64,000 nucleotides of DNA from Shimia_B sp039815465 (lineage in GTDB: Bacteria > Pseudomonadota > Alphaproteobacteria > Rhodobacterales > Rhodobacteraceae): the NCBI GenBank assembly GCA_039815465.1, contig JBCBZG010000019.1, positions 23,394 to 87,393 on the forward strand, given 5' to 3'. Of this stretch, positions 27,252-35,186 are shown one piece after another. A program made the translations under genes and the position numbers. Below the pieces are notes generated by a model, which saw only the letters and a list, made by a program, of their open reading frames with translations, searched no databases and was not told where the DNA came from. Each line of letters starts with the position of its first letter. Position 1 is the stretch's first letter.

Positions 27252-28637
27252 TCACGCTTTCTGCGGATGCTGCGGTACAGGAAGGAGCTTCGTCAGTTTG
27301 CGGAGGTTCTGAGCGGTGGCGGCAAGGAGGAATTCGTCATTTGCGCCGCATGCTCCGCGCAATCGTAGCCGGCCAAGCCCGAGGATGCGTTTGAGATGCG
27401 CGAAGAGCAATTCGATCTTCTTTCGGAGCTTGGCCGAGACTTTGTATTGATCTGTCTTGCGGATGGCGCGGGCCGCGTCACGGGCGTCTTCATGTTCTTC
27501 ACGGGTGATCCTGCGGCAGTCGGCCTTGGGGCAGCATTTTGGTTTGGAGGGACAAGCCCGGCAGGGGTGTTTGAGAACTTGGTACTTCGCGACCCCTTTG
27601 CCGGTCGCGCCGCGATTGGGGTCTGAGTAATTAGGTCTGAACTACTTCAGTGCTTCGCCCTATGGGCAGATGTATTGGTTGTGCTCAGCGTCCCATTCGA
27701 AGTCTGCGCGTAACCATGTCCCCTCAGCGCGAGCGGCCTTATCGATAACTGGTATGTTCGGCGCAATCTTGCGGTACACCAGCCAGCCGAGCATCGGCCC
27801 CGAGCCAGAGGCCGTGTCGGCGATCAACCGTTCGGGGTGCAGATCGAACCTGGCCTGCACCCGCTCCAGCACGTTTTGGGTCGACCCAACCTCCGCCTGT
27901 CGGATCGAGCGCGTCGCCTCGACGTCAAGGATGACGCCGTTGTCCGTGTCGATCAGGTCGTTGTCGGAATAGGCAAAGAATGCTGGACCTTTGCGTGCTG
28001 CGGTCCATTGACTTGCAGGGTCAGAGAAGGATGTGAACTTGGGCTGCACGTCGCTTGCAGCATCGTAGGCGGCCTCATCCAGCGTGTCGAGATATTCCTT
28101 CACAGCGCGCGGTGCCGCTTCGACATCAATCCGATTTATGTCCCACTCTTCTTCGGATGCTGAGAACTGTTTGTTTGCGTCAGCTTCGATGAGGCTTGCA
28201 TCAACAGCCATGCGCTGGCCGCTGACCAGGGCTTCTTCGATGCACCGCGCCACGGTCGTCTCAAACAAAGCCCAAAGCAGCTCACTCTCCCGGCACCGAC
28301 CGTGCCTGGTCTTTGAAAAGGACGAATGATCTGGCACGCGGTTATTCAGATCAAGGCGACAAAACTAGCGATCGGCAAGGTTCATATCCACCTCTTCGCA
28401 AAGTCGCCGCTCTGACCGGATGCCAAAGCAATAGCCGACAAGCAGCATGCGGATCAGCGACCCAGGAACAACCGATAGGCGACCCGTGTGGCTGTAGAAA
28501 TCCGCAAGATATCTTCGAATGCTGCCGAGATCGACGATCCGATCAATCGACCGCAGGAGATGATCTTCGGGCAAGTGATCCTCCAGCGAGAACTCATAGA
28601 ACAGTGCCGCCTGCGCTTCTTGCTTCGGTCCCATCAT
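27252..28637 (-). mobile_element. IS1182-family transposase, reading frame intact except for three TAG codons
   Basis: A single 461-codon frame without a frameshift. The N-terminus (FYEFSLEDHLPEDHLLRSID, LVGYCFGIRSERRLCEEV) leads into the DDE domain (RMAVDASLIEADANKQ, RLIADTASGSGPMLGWL). The C-terminus follows (HPCRACPSKPKCCPKADC cysteine cluster, KKIELLFAHLKRILGLGRLRLRG, ending HPQKA). It is interrupted at 28365, 27660 and 27642, each time by TAG, where family parallels suggest Trp, Glu and Gln. No terminal inverted repeats were identified by eye. The transposase is presumably dead, unless amber readthrough occurs. Confidence 0.85.
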
Positions 28638-28940
28638 TGGCAGTCTCTCCCTGAGGAGAGAATTGAATCAGCGCCTTACTCCCGATCAAGGATGAGTGTT
28701 TCCTCAAAATACGCCGAGAGGGGAAGTTATATACCGATCTCAGCCTGCGATGGAAGTTGAGTTAAGTTAAGTTATGCCAGCTGGGCTTGTCTGCCGAGCG
28801 GCCTCCGTCCTAGGGTCGGAAAGCCAATGATGCTCTTCTGTCGCGCATTCAGCCACTCAAAGAGTTGTGCGGAACAAAGGTGATCTATGCCTTCATTGAA
28901 TTATCTAGCCTAGGGCGCAATTAGTCTGGTCCTGTCTTGT
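28638..28940. other. AT-richer spacer at the right side of the island
   Basis: No gene is recognised. A short tandem AGTTA repeat occurs near 28758-28772. The stretch probably contains the right end of the IS1182 element and island-end sequence. Confidence 0.35.
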
Positions 28941-28985
28941 GGTGCCAACCATTCGCAAAGTCAGTCGTCATAGTGATCGCTAGTG
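28941..28985 (+). repeat. Diverged second attachment-type repeat (attR candidate)
   Basis: Matches the tRNA-Leu 3' end and flank at 14823-14867 in 33 of 45 positions, beginning GGTGCCAACCATTCGC. The bases before it (AGTCTGGTC...CTTGT) also recall the tRNA T-arm/acceptor 3' strand (AGTCCGGCCTTG) with a small insertion. It lies 164 bases before an integrase-like start codon. Confidence 0.55.
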
Positions 28986-29104
28986 CATAGTAAACTCGGT
29001 TGTCACTGAGTGCGCTGGTAAGCTTCATCGTCAAACCGATTTTGCTGATGCTTGCAGGTGGACTAGAAAGGGATTTCTGCTCTGCGAGCGCGTTGCGGGA
29101 AACC

Positions 29105-29305
29105 ATGACCAACTCGGACGCTTTTACGCACATGAAGGCTCGGCTCCTGGCCGTAAGGACGCCATTCGAACGGCATGGGTTAACGCGAGCTATGCAGCGC
29201 CCGTACTGGTTGGCGCCCTCAAAACGTGCTTGTAAGACAACGCGCGGACAGATTTGGCGGCCCGCTGAGAAGGCGGTCACGCAGCACAGGATACTGACCC
29301 TATAG
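29105..29305 (+). pseudogene. Remnant of a second P4-type integrase start
   Basis: The first ~24 codons (MTNSDAFTHMKARLLAVRTP) parallel the integrase at 14988 (MTFSHALTHMKAKNLAPGKH). Both follow a GGGAAACC/GGGAACC leader. After that the similarity fades and the frame ends at 29305, overlapping the end of the TMAO permease gene on the other strand. It marks the left end of another related element whose remainder has been deleted. Confidence 0.6.
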
Positions 29306-31282
29306 TCCCAGCGCGCGCTTCTTGCCTTCTGCCCATGTCATAATGGCGATGTCGAATGTCAGTGCCATGAGGGAGACGCACAGGCCTAGGACGAAGTTTT
29401 TGCCTAGGTCTGTCCCTGCGAGGGTCTTTTGCAGCTCTTGGCCCAGGTCCTGCGTGCCGATGAAGGCGGCGATGATCACCATGAAGAATGCGAACATGAT
29501 GGCCTGGTTAAAGCCTACGGCCATTGTCGGCAGCGCGAGGGGTAGCTGCACCTTCCAAAGCTTTTGCATCTTGGTCGCGCCGGACATGTCGGCGGCCTCG
29601 GTCATCTCTGGCGGGACGCCGCGCAGGCCCTCGATCGTGTAGCGGACGAGCGGGACCATGGCAAAGATCAGGATCGACATGACCACCGAGGTCGCGGTGA
29701 TCCCAAAGAGCATGATCGCCGGGATGAGGTAGATAAAGCTGGGGAAGGTCTGCGCCGTGTCACAGGCAAGCAGCACGCGGCGCGACCAGGCCTCTGACCG
29801 GGCGGCGAGGATACCTAGGGGGAGCCCGATGATCGTGGCCAAGGTCACGGCCGAGATCACGGAGTAAAGCGTTATGACGGACCGATCCCACCACCCCGTC
29901 AGCGCAACGGTGCCAAAAAAGACGGCCGCATAGATGCCGGGACGGCGACCACCGAGGGCGAGCGCGCCTGCCACGACCAGCATGATAAAGCCCGATGTCG
30001 GGATCGACAGCAAAAAGTCGCGGAACGGGTTTAGGACCCAAACATTCAGCACGTAGCGGATCTGTTCTGTGGTGCCTTTGACGATGTCGAAGGCGAGAAA
30101 GGACTTGATCGCTGTGTCGATCTCTTTGCCCTGGGACCAGCTCTGACGGCGCCCGATTTCCGCGAACCATTCGACGAACTGCCCGAGCACGGTGAAAAAG
30201 ACGAAAGCGGCGAGCCCGGCCAACAGATACTTGTGACGCTGCCACCAAGGCGTGCCTTTCTCAAAGTGCTCTGGCAGCTTTACGACCCACGCTTTCGACA
30301 GCCGGTCCAAGGTCACAGCCAACAGCACGATGGTCACGCCGATCTCGAACGAGCGGCCAAGTTTGAAACTGCCCATCATGGCTAGAAGTTTCGCCCCGAG
30401 CCCTGGCATCCCAATAAAGGCAGTGAGAACGACCATCGCGAGGCACAGCATGATGACCTGGTTCACGCCAATCAGGATCTCTGTCCGGGCGGCGGGAACG
30501 TAGACGTGGCGCAGCATTTGCCAGCGGGTGCAGCCAGACATTTTGCCCGCCTCCACGACCTCGGGGGATACCTTTTTCAGGCCGAGCGTCGTCATCAGGA
30601 TCATCGGTGGGATGGCATAGATGATCGTGGCGACGGCCCCGGCGGTTGGCCCCACTTTGAAAAAGATCACCGCCGGCAGAAGGTAGGTAAAGAAGGGCAG
30701 GGTTTGCAGGACCGAGAGGATCGGTTTGATCGCGCGGTCAACCCAGTCGTATTTCCACGCCGCGATGCCCAGTGCGATGCCGATGACAAAGGCCATGGGC
30801 GCGGCCACGATGAGCACCGACATCGTCTCCATCGCGTCTTTCCACTGGCCGATCATGGCCGTCCAGATGAACGTGCCGCCGGCCAAAGCCGCCAGCCGCC
30901 AGCCGCCAAGGTAGTAGCCCAGCACAGCCGCGGACGCGGCGATCGCGCTCCAGGGGATCTGCTCGAAATTGGGCCAGCGGCGCTTGCCGTATAGAAGGTT
31001 GGCCGTGGTATCGAGCATGAATTGCAACGGGCCCTCAGCAAACCAGCGCGTCAGCTTCTCCAGGCCCAGGTCGGTGCGCACAAAGTTAAACGCCGCGTCG
31101 AGCCAGACCGCAAATGGCGGCAACCAAGCCTCTGGTACGCGGTGAAGCACCGCGGGCAGGAGCCCCGCATACTGCAACCCGGTGAGCAGGATCGCCGCGA
31201 GCGCCAGCCAGGTCGCAACCTGCTGAGCGGACGGGCCGTGAACGGAGCGCCCCAACGCGTTATTTGTGGATGCAACGGCCAC
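29300..31282 (-). CDS. tmoW: TMAO ABC transporter permease (TmoW-like, double-length ProW type)
   Basis: A 660-residue membrane protein with two binding-protein-dependent permease domains in tandem. Each has an EAA-type loop (VEAGKMSGCTRWQMLRHVYVPAA near residue 243; TEAADMSGATKMQKLWKVQLPLA near 577). Double-length permeases of this sort belong to the quaternary-amine uptake family. Gene order binding protein-ATPase-permease and the neighbourhood of tmm, tdm and mgd genes fit TmoXVW, the TMAO importer known from Ruegeria; glycine betaine or choline would be the alternative substrate. It starts where the ATPase gene ends (ATG shares bases with its stop). Confidence 0.8.
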   Translation of the reverse strand: MAVASTNNALGRSVHGPSAQQVATWLALAAILLTGLQYAGLLPAVLHRVPEAWLPPFAVWLDAAFNFVRTDLGLEKLTRWFAEGPLQFMLDTTANLLYGKRRWPNFEQIPWSAIAASAAVLGYYLGGWRLAALAGGTFIWTAMIGQWKDAMETMSVLIVAAPMAFVIGIALGIAAWKYDWVDRAIKPILSVLQTLPFFTYLLPAVIFFKVGPTAGAVATIIYAIPPMILMTTLGLKKVSPEVVEAGKMSGCTRWQMLRHVYVPAARTEILIGVNQVIMLCLAMVVLTAFIGMPGLGAKLLAMMGSFKLGRSFEIGVTIVLLAVTLDRLSKAWVVKLPEHFEKGTPWWQRHKYLLAGLAAFVFFTVLGQFVEWFAEIGRRQSWSQGKEIDTAIKSFLAFDIVKGTTEQIRYVLNVWVLNPFRDFLLSIPTSGFIMLVVAGALALGGRRPGIYAAVFFGTVALTGWWDRSVITLYSVISAVTLATIIGLPLGILAARSEAWSRRVLLACDTAQTFPSFIYLIPAIMLFGITATSVVMSILIFAMVPLVRYTIEGLRGVPPEMTEAADMSGATKMQKLWKVQLPLALPTMAVGFNQAIMFAFFMVIIAAFIGTQDLGQELQKTLAGTDLGKNFVLGLCVSLMALTFDIAIMTWAEGKKRALGL

Positions 31283-32301
31283 TAGCTGGCCCCCACGAGG
31301 ATCTGCAGCGCCTTTTGGCGGGAGAACGCTCCCACGATTGTGCCGCCATCTTGAACAGGGATAAAGTCGCGCGTGTCGGTCACGAGCGCGCTGGCCAAGC
31401 TGTGGATCGTAGCACTGGCGGGAACGGCGTCGCCGTCACCGGTCGCGCTGGCATCTGCCAAAACGCCGGTATGCACCACGCGCGACTTATCGATGTCCTC
31501 GGTGAACTTGCGAACATAGTCAGTGGCGGGGTTCAGTACGATCTGGTCGGGCGTGTCGCATTGTTCGACGGCGCCGTCTTTCATGATGGCGATCCGATCC
31601 GCGAGGCGCAGAGCCTCGTCGAAGTCGTGGGTAATGAAAACGATGGTTTTGCCGAGCATCTCTTGCAGGCGCAGGAACTCGTCCTGCATCTCGCGGCGGA
31701 TCAACGGGTCCAGTGCGGAGAACGGCTCGTCCAGAAACCAGATGTCAGGCTCAATGGCGAGGCTGCGTGCGATGCCCACGCGCTGTTGCTGACCGCCCGA
31801 CAGTTCGCGCGGGAAATAGTCTTCGCGGCCCTCAAGCCCGACCAGCTTGATCACCTCTAGCGCGCGGTCGCGGCGGGTGTGGCGGTCTTGGCCCCGCATT
31901 TCCAGGGGGAAGGCGATGTTTTCCAGGACGGTGCGGTGCGGCAATAGACCGAAGCTTTGGAACACCATGCCCATCTTGTTGCGGCGCAGGTCAATCAGCT
32001 CCTTTTCGGACAGGGCCATGATGTCCTGGCCCTCGACCTCGATTGTGCCGCCAGTGATATCGTGGAGCCGTGAAAAGCAGCGCACGAGGGTCGATTTTCC
32101 AGAGCCAGACAGGCCCATGATGACGAGCATTTCACCGCGCGCAACCTCAATGGAAACGTCTTTGACGCCTGCGATATACCCGTCCGCGCGGATGTCGTCG
32201 AAACTGTGCCCCGCGGGCATTTTTTTGAGATAGGCTTCGGGATTGTCGCCAAAGACCTTCCATACGTTTTTGCAGGAAATCACGGGCGCATGTGCAGTCA
32301 T
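31282..32301 (-). CDS. tmoV: TMAO ABC transporter ATP-binding protein (TmoV-like)
   Basis: About 339 residues from the ATG at 32301 (MTAHAPV); a GTG three codons upstream is possible but lacks a clearer ribosome site. Walker A is GLSGSGKST, the signature LSGGQQQRVGIARSLA, Walker B IWFLDEP, with the switch His in FITHDFDEAL. A C-terminal CBS-like region (about residues 270-339) is typical of ProV/OpuAA proteins, where it can sense ionic strength. It powers the neighbouring permease. A GC-rich hairpin separates it from the upstream binding-protein gene. Confidence 0.83.
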   Translation of the reverse strand: MTAHAPVISCKNVWKVFGDNPEAYLKKMPAGHSFDDIRADGYIAGVKDVSIEVARGEMLVIMGLSGSGKSTLVRCFSRLHDITGGTIEVEGQDIMALSEKELIDLRRNKMGMVFQSFGLLPHRTVLENIAFPLEMRGQDRHTRRDRALEVIKLVGLEGREDYFPRELSGGQQQRVGIARSLAIEPDIWFLDEPFSALDPLIRREMQDEFLRLQEMLGKTIVFITHDFDEALRLADRIAIMKDGAVEQCDTPDQIVLNPATDYVRKFTEDIDKSRVVHTGVLADASATGDGDAVPASATIHSLASALVTDTRDFIPVQDGGTIVGAFSRQKALQILVGAS

Positions 32302-32353
32302 CGAAAACACCTATCGAGGGGTTTGGCGCCACAAGGCAACCATGTTCGTGAAA

Positions 32354-32384
32354 GGGGCCCCGAACGCTGCGCGAACAGGGCCCC
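32354..32384 (-). terminator. Intra-operon hairpin between tmoX and tmoV
   Basis: GGGGCCC (32354-32360) pairs with GGGCCCC (32378-32384). It follows the binding-protein stop (32408) within the operon and has no U-run. This is the usual place for a structure that keeps binding-protein mRNA in excess over the membrane components. Confidence 0.5.
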
Positions 32385-32407
32385 ATCCGGACGTTAATCC
32401 GAAAGGC

Positions 32408-33349
32408 TTAGTTCAACCAAGTCTTCCAAACGTCTTCGTTGGCTTCCAGCCACTCGGCTGCCGCCTCATCGGGCTCGAGCTCATCCACGTCCACCAGGCG
32501 CGCCATTTCGGCGATCTGTGGGTTGGTAAAGCTGATCTTTTCGAGCACGGCGTAAGCGCCTGGCCACTTGGCTTCCATGCCCTCCCACGCGGCTTTCTTC
32601 AGATAGCCGTCAGCGGGGTTGCCGCAGTCATAAAGCGCGTCTGGGTTTGGACCCTTAGCGGGGTCTTTGTCGCAGCCGTCTTCCCACGCGGGGAATTCAA
32701 CGAACTCACCCGGCCACACGGCTTCGGCAAAGTTGGGCGTCCAGTTAAACACAACAATCGGGCGCTTGTCCGCTTCGGCGGAGCCGATTTCAGCCCAAAG
32801 TGCCGCCGCGGAGCCCGCGTTGATCACTTCAAAGTCCATGCCCAAAGCTTCCACACGCTCTTTGCCGTGCTTGAGCCAGTCTACGGGGCCGTCCAGGTAG
32901 CGGCCTTTGGAGCCTGTTTCTGGTGTGGCAAACAGCGCCGCACAGTCGTTGAGCGCTTCCCAGCTTGGCAGGCCGGGGCAGGCGTCCTTGGTCCACATGG
33001 GGTACCACCAGTCCTCGCGGGTCACCGCGTTGTGGTCGCCCACGTCAACAATGCCGCCCTTTTCCAGCGCTGCGCGGAAAGATGCACCAAAGGCGCCTTC
33101 CCAAACCTCAAGCTCCAGCGTCACATCGCCCAAGCGCACGGATTCATACACCGCTTGGCTGTCGGTGGTGACGTATTCCACGTTGTTGCCCATCTCCTCA
33201 AAGATTTGGCCAACGACATTCGACATCACAATCTGGGACGACCAGTTGTGGATCGGAATGACGATAGGGTCAGAGCTGTCCATCGCCGCTGCCGTAAGCG
33301 GCACAAAGGCCACCACGCCCGTTGCAAGTGCAGTAGTCAGTTTTTTCAT
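32408..33349 (-). CDS. tmoX: TMAO-binding periplasmic protein (TmoX-like)
   Basis: A 313-residue exported protein. The ATG at 33349 (KKLTTALATGVVAFVPLTAAAM, signal peptide) is preceded by GGAGA; an upstream in-frame ATG would spoil the signal peptide. The mature start DPIVIPIHNWSSQIVMSNVVGQIFEEMGNNVEYV closely resembles remembered TmoX/OpuAC sequences. Tryptophans that could form the quaternary-amine aromatic box occur at HNW, EVWEGAF, WWYPMW and FNWTPNF. Context with tmm and tdm favours TMAO over betaine. It is divergent from the mgd genes. Confidence 0.8.
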   Translation of the reverse strand: MKKLTTALATGVVAFVPLTAAAMDSSDPIVIPIHNWSSQIVMSNVVGQIFEEMGNNVEYVTTDSQAVYESVRLGDVTLELEVWEGAFGASFRAALEKGGIVDVGDHNAVTREDWWYPMWTKDACPGLPSWEALNDCAALFATPETGSKGRYLDGPVDWLKHGKERVEALGMDFEVINAGSAAALWAEIGSAEADKRPIVVFNWTPNFAEAVWPGEFVEFPAWEDGCDKDPAKGPNPDALYDCGNPADGYLKKAAWEGMEAKWPGAYAVLEKISFTNPQIAEMARLVDVDELEPDEAAAEWLEANEDVWKTWLN

Positions 33350-33637
33350 TTCGCGTCTCCCTGTTGTACCAGCGTGCCTTGGTCCAGGTTTCCCCACACG
33401 CCGAAGTGGCAGCCGAACGCATGAGCAGTTTCAGGGTGCAGCTGTCTGGAGTAACCTTCCCATATCTTCACTGTGGATCAAGTATTTTTCTTGTCAGGGA
33501 CGATTTTTGGATGCGTGGTAGACCCGGCCACGGCAGCAGTTGAGGGGCAAAGAGTCCGATTTGCGTTAAATGTGTTCTGTTGTGGCGCGGAAGTTTGGCC
33601 AAAAATCAGGGATCATCGCCCCAAGGAGTCGGATCGC

Positions 33638-34888
33638 ATGCGCTATTCTGGGTTTCAGGTCATAAAAGAGGCACTGCGCGGTCACAGGGGGTGGGGCCCA
33701 GCGTGGCGGGACCCCGAACCCCAGCCAGCCTATGACACGATCATCATCGGTGGCGGCGGGCACGGATTGGCAACGGCCTATTACCTCGCCAAGGTGTATG
33801 GCGCCAAACGAGTCGCGGTTCTGGAAAAGGGCTGGATCGGCGGCGGCAATGTGGGCCGAAACACCACGATCATCCGCTCAAATTACCTTTTGGATGGTAA
33901 TGAGCCGTTCTACGAGTTTTCCCTGAAGCTGTGGGAGGGGCTCGAACAAGACCTCAATTACAACGCGATGGTGTCCCAGCGGGGGATTTTGAACCTCATC
34001 CACAGCGATGCGCAGCGCGACGCGTTCATTCGGCGCGGGAACGCGATGATTCTGAACGGCGCCGACGCCGACTTGCTGAGCACAGCCCAGATCAAGGCGC
34101 GCTATCCCTTCCTCAACACCGACAACGCGCGCTTTCCGATTAAGGGCGGCCTGGCGCAGCATCGCGGCGGGACCGTGCGCCATGACGCCGTGGCATGGGG
34201 CTACGCGCGGGGCGCCGACAGGCTGGGCGTCGACATCATCCAAAACTGCGAAGTCACCGGCTTTGTGATCGAAGACGGCGTTTGTAAGGGCGTGGAGACG
34301 TCGCGCGGCACGATCAAAGCCAACAAAGTCGCCTCATGCGTCGCGGGCTCCTCAAGCCGCGTGATGGAAAAGGCGGGGATGCGCCTGCCGATAGAGAGCC
34401 ATGTGCTCCAGGCTTTTGTTTCCGAGGGGCTTAAACCGATCCTGCCGGGGGTGATCACCTTCGGGGCCGGGCATTTCTACTGCTCGCAATCCGACAAGGG
34501 CGGGCTTGTCTTTGGCGGCGACATCGACGGCTACAACACCTACGCCCAGCGTGGAAATCTGCCGGTGGTAGAGGATGTCTGCGAAGGCGGCATGGCGATA
34601 TTCCCGATGCTGGGCCGCGCGCGCCTGCTGCGGATGTGGGGCGGGATCATGGACATGTCCATGGACGGCTCCCCCATCATCGACCGCACCCATATCGACG
34701 GGCTCTATTTCAACGGCGGCTGGTGTTACGGCGGGTTCAAGGCCACGCCCGCCTCCGGCTACGTCTATGCGCACCTCCTCGCGACGGGGGCGCCGCATCA
34801 CACCGCCACCGCCTATAGGTTCGACCGCTTCAACCGCGGCCTGATGATCGACGAAAAAGGCATGGGCAATCAGCCCAACCTGCATTGA
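33638..34888 (+). CDS. mgdA: N-methylglutamate dehydrogenase / sarcosine-oxidase-type beta subunit
   Basis: 416 residues. The N-terminal FAD-binding motif is TIIIGGGGHGLATAYYLAK near residue 34. GGTVRHDAVAWGYARGA contains the histidine that binds FMN covalently in heterotetrameric sarcosine oxidase beta subunits. The ATG at 33638 follows AAGGAG; 55 upstream in-frame codons look non-coding. As the catalytic subunit it would oxidise the N-methyl group of N-methylglutamate, releasing glutamate and a C1 unit passed to tetrahydrofolate in the complex. The choice of N-methylglutamate over sarcosine rests on the mgs/gmaS genes nearby and the odd delta subunit. The mgdABCD lettering follows gene order. 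Confidence 0.82.
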   Translation: MRYSGFQVIKEALRGHRGWGPAWRDPEPQPAYDTIIIGGGGHGLATAYYLAKVYGAKRVAVLEKGWIGGGNVGRNTTIIRSNYLLDGNEPFYEFSLKLWEGLEQDLNYNAMVSQRGILNLIHSDAQRDAFIRRGNAMILNGADADLLSTAQIKARYPFLNTDNARFPIKGGLAQHRGGTVRHDAVAWGYARGADRLGVDIIQNCEVTGFVIEDGVCKGVETSRGTIKANKVASCVAGSSSRVMEKAGMRLPIESHVLQAFVSEGLKPILPGVITFGAGHFYCSQSDKGGLVFGGDIDGYNTYAQRGNLPVVEDVCEGGMAIFPMLGRARLLRMWGGIMDMSMDGSPIIDRTHIDGLYFNGGWCYGGFKATPASGYVYAHLLATGAPHHTATAYRFDRFNRGLMIDEKGMGNQPNLH

Positions 34889-34898
34889 GGGGCGCGCA

Positions 34899-35186
34899 AT
34901 GATTATCAACCACCCCCTGCTGGGACCCCGCGACGCCGCCGAATTCACCTATCTGGGCGATGCCGCGCTCATCCACCGCCCCGATTGGGAAGCACCGGAC
35001 GCCGTCCAGCAGTTCACAGACTACGGATACCTCCGCGACAACCGCGCCGGTCCCATGCGGGAGCTTTGGTTCCACGAACAGGGGGACCGATCCTGGCTCG
35101 TGGTGACGCGCGATACCACCACACATGTCATCACATCGGTGGAACTCGCCTCGGACGTGGCGCGCAGGGAAGGGCGGTCCAGATGA
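34899..35186 (+). CDS. mgdB: N-methylglutamate dehydrogenase / sarcosine-oxidase-type delta subunit lacking zinc cysteines
   Basis: A 95-residue small subunit. It keeps the family body: LGPRDAAEFTYLGDAALIHRPDW, the segment YGYLRDNRAGPMRELWFHEQG, and WLVVTRDTTTHVI. Sarcosine oxidase delta subunits begin with a CPxCG zinc site; here the equivalent reads HPLLGPRD and the whole protein contains no cysteine. Zinc binding of the classic kind is therefore lost, which fits a branch adapted to N-methylglutamate. It begins 10 bases after the beta gene and overlaps the alpha gene (ATGA). Confidence 0.82.
   Translation: MIINHPLLGPRDAAEFTYLGDAALIHRPDWEAPDAVQQFTDYGYLRDNRAGPMRELWFHEQGDRSWLVVTRDTTTHVITSVELASDVARREGRSR

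Larger units (their letters stand above)
14830..29299. mobile_element. Decayed genomic island inserted at tRNA-Leu(CAA)
   Basis: Left boundary: the tRNA 3' end plus an integrase gene. Right boundary: a diverged copy of the tRNA-end/attachment region (28941) followed by the start of a second integrase. Almost every gene inside is broken (two recombinases, a DNA-binding protein, IS3, IS1182, a regulator and a GMC oxidoreductase). Base composition is visibly less GC-rich than the flanks. The main exception is the kinase/HPt/receiver-transporter operon with its binding protein. The exact right end could lie anywhere between 28941 and 29300. Confidence 0.75.

Noticed and set aside
29000..29305. 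Independent 101-residue gene
   Set aside because: Only the part from 29105 resembles anything, namely the start of an integrase; it is treated as a remnant.
32243..33424. 393-codon plus-strand frame across tmoX and the tmoX-tmoV spacer
   Set aside because: Antisense to a signal-peptide-bearing binding protein with strong similarity; no ribosome site or domain.
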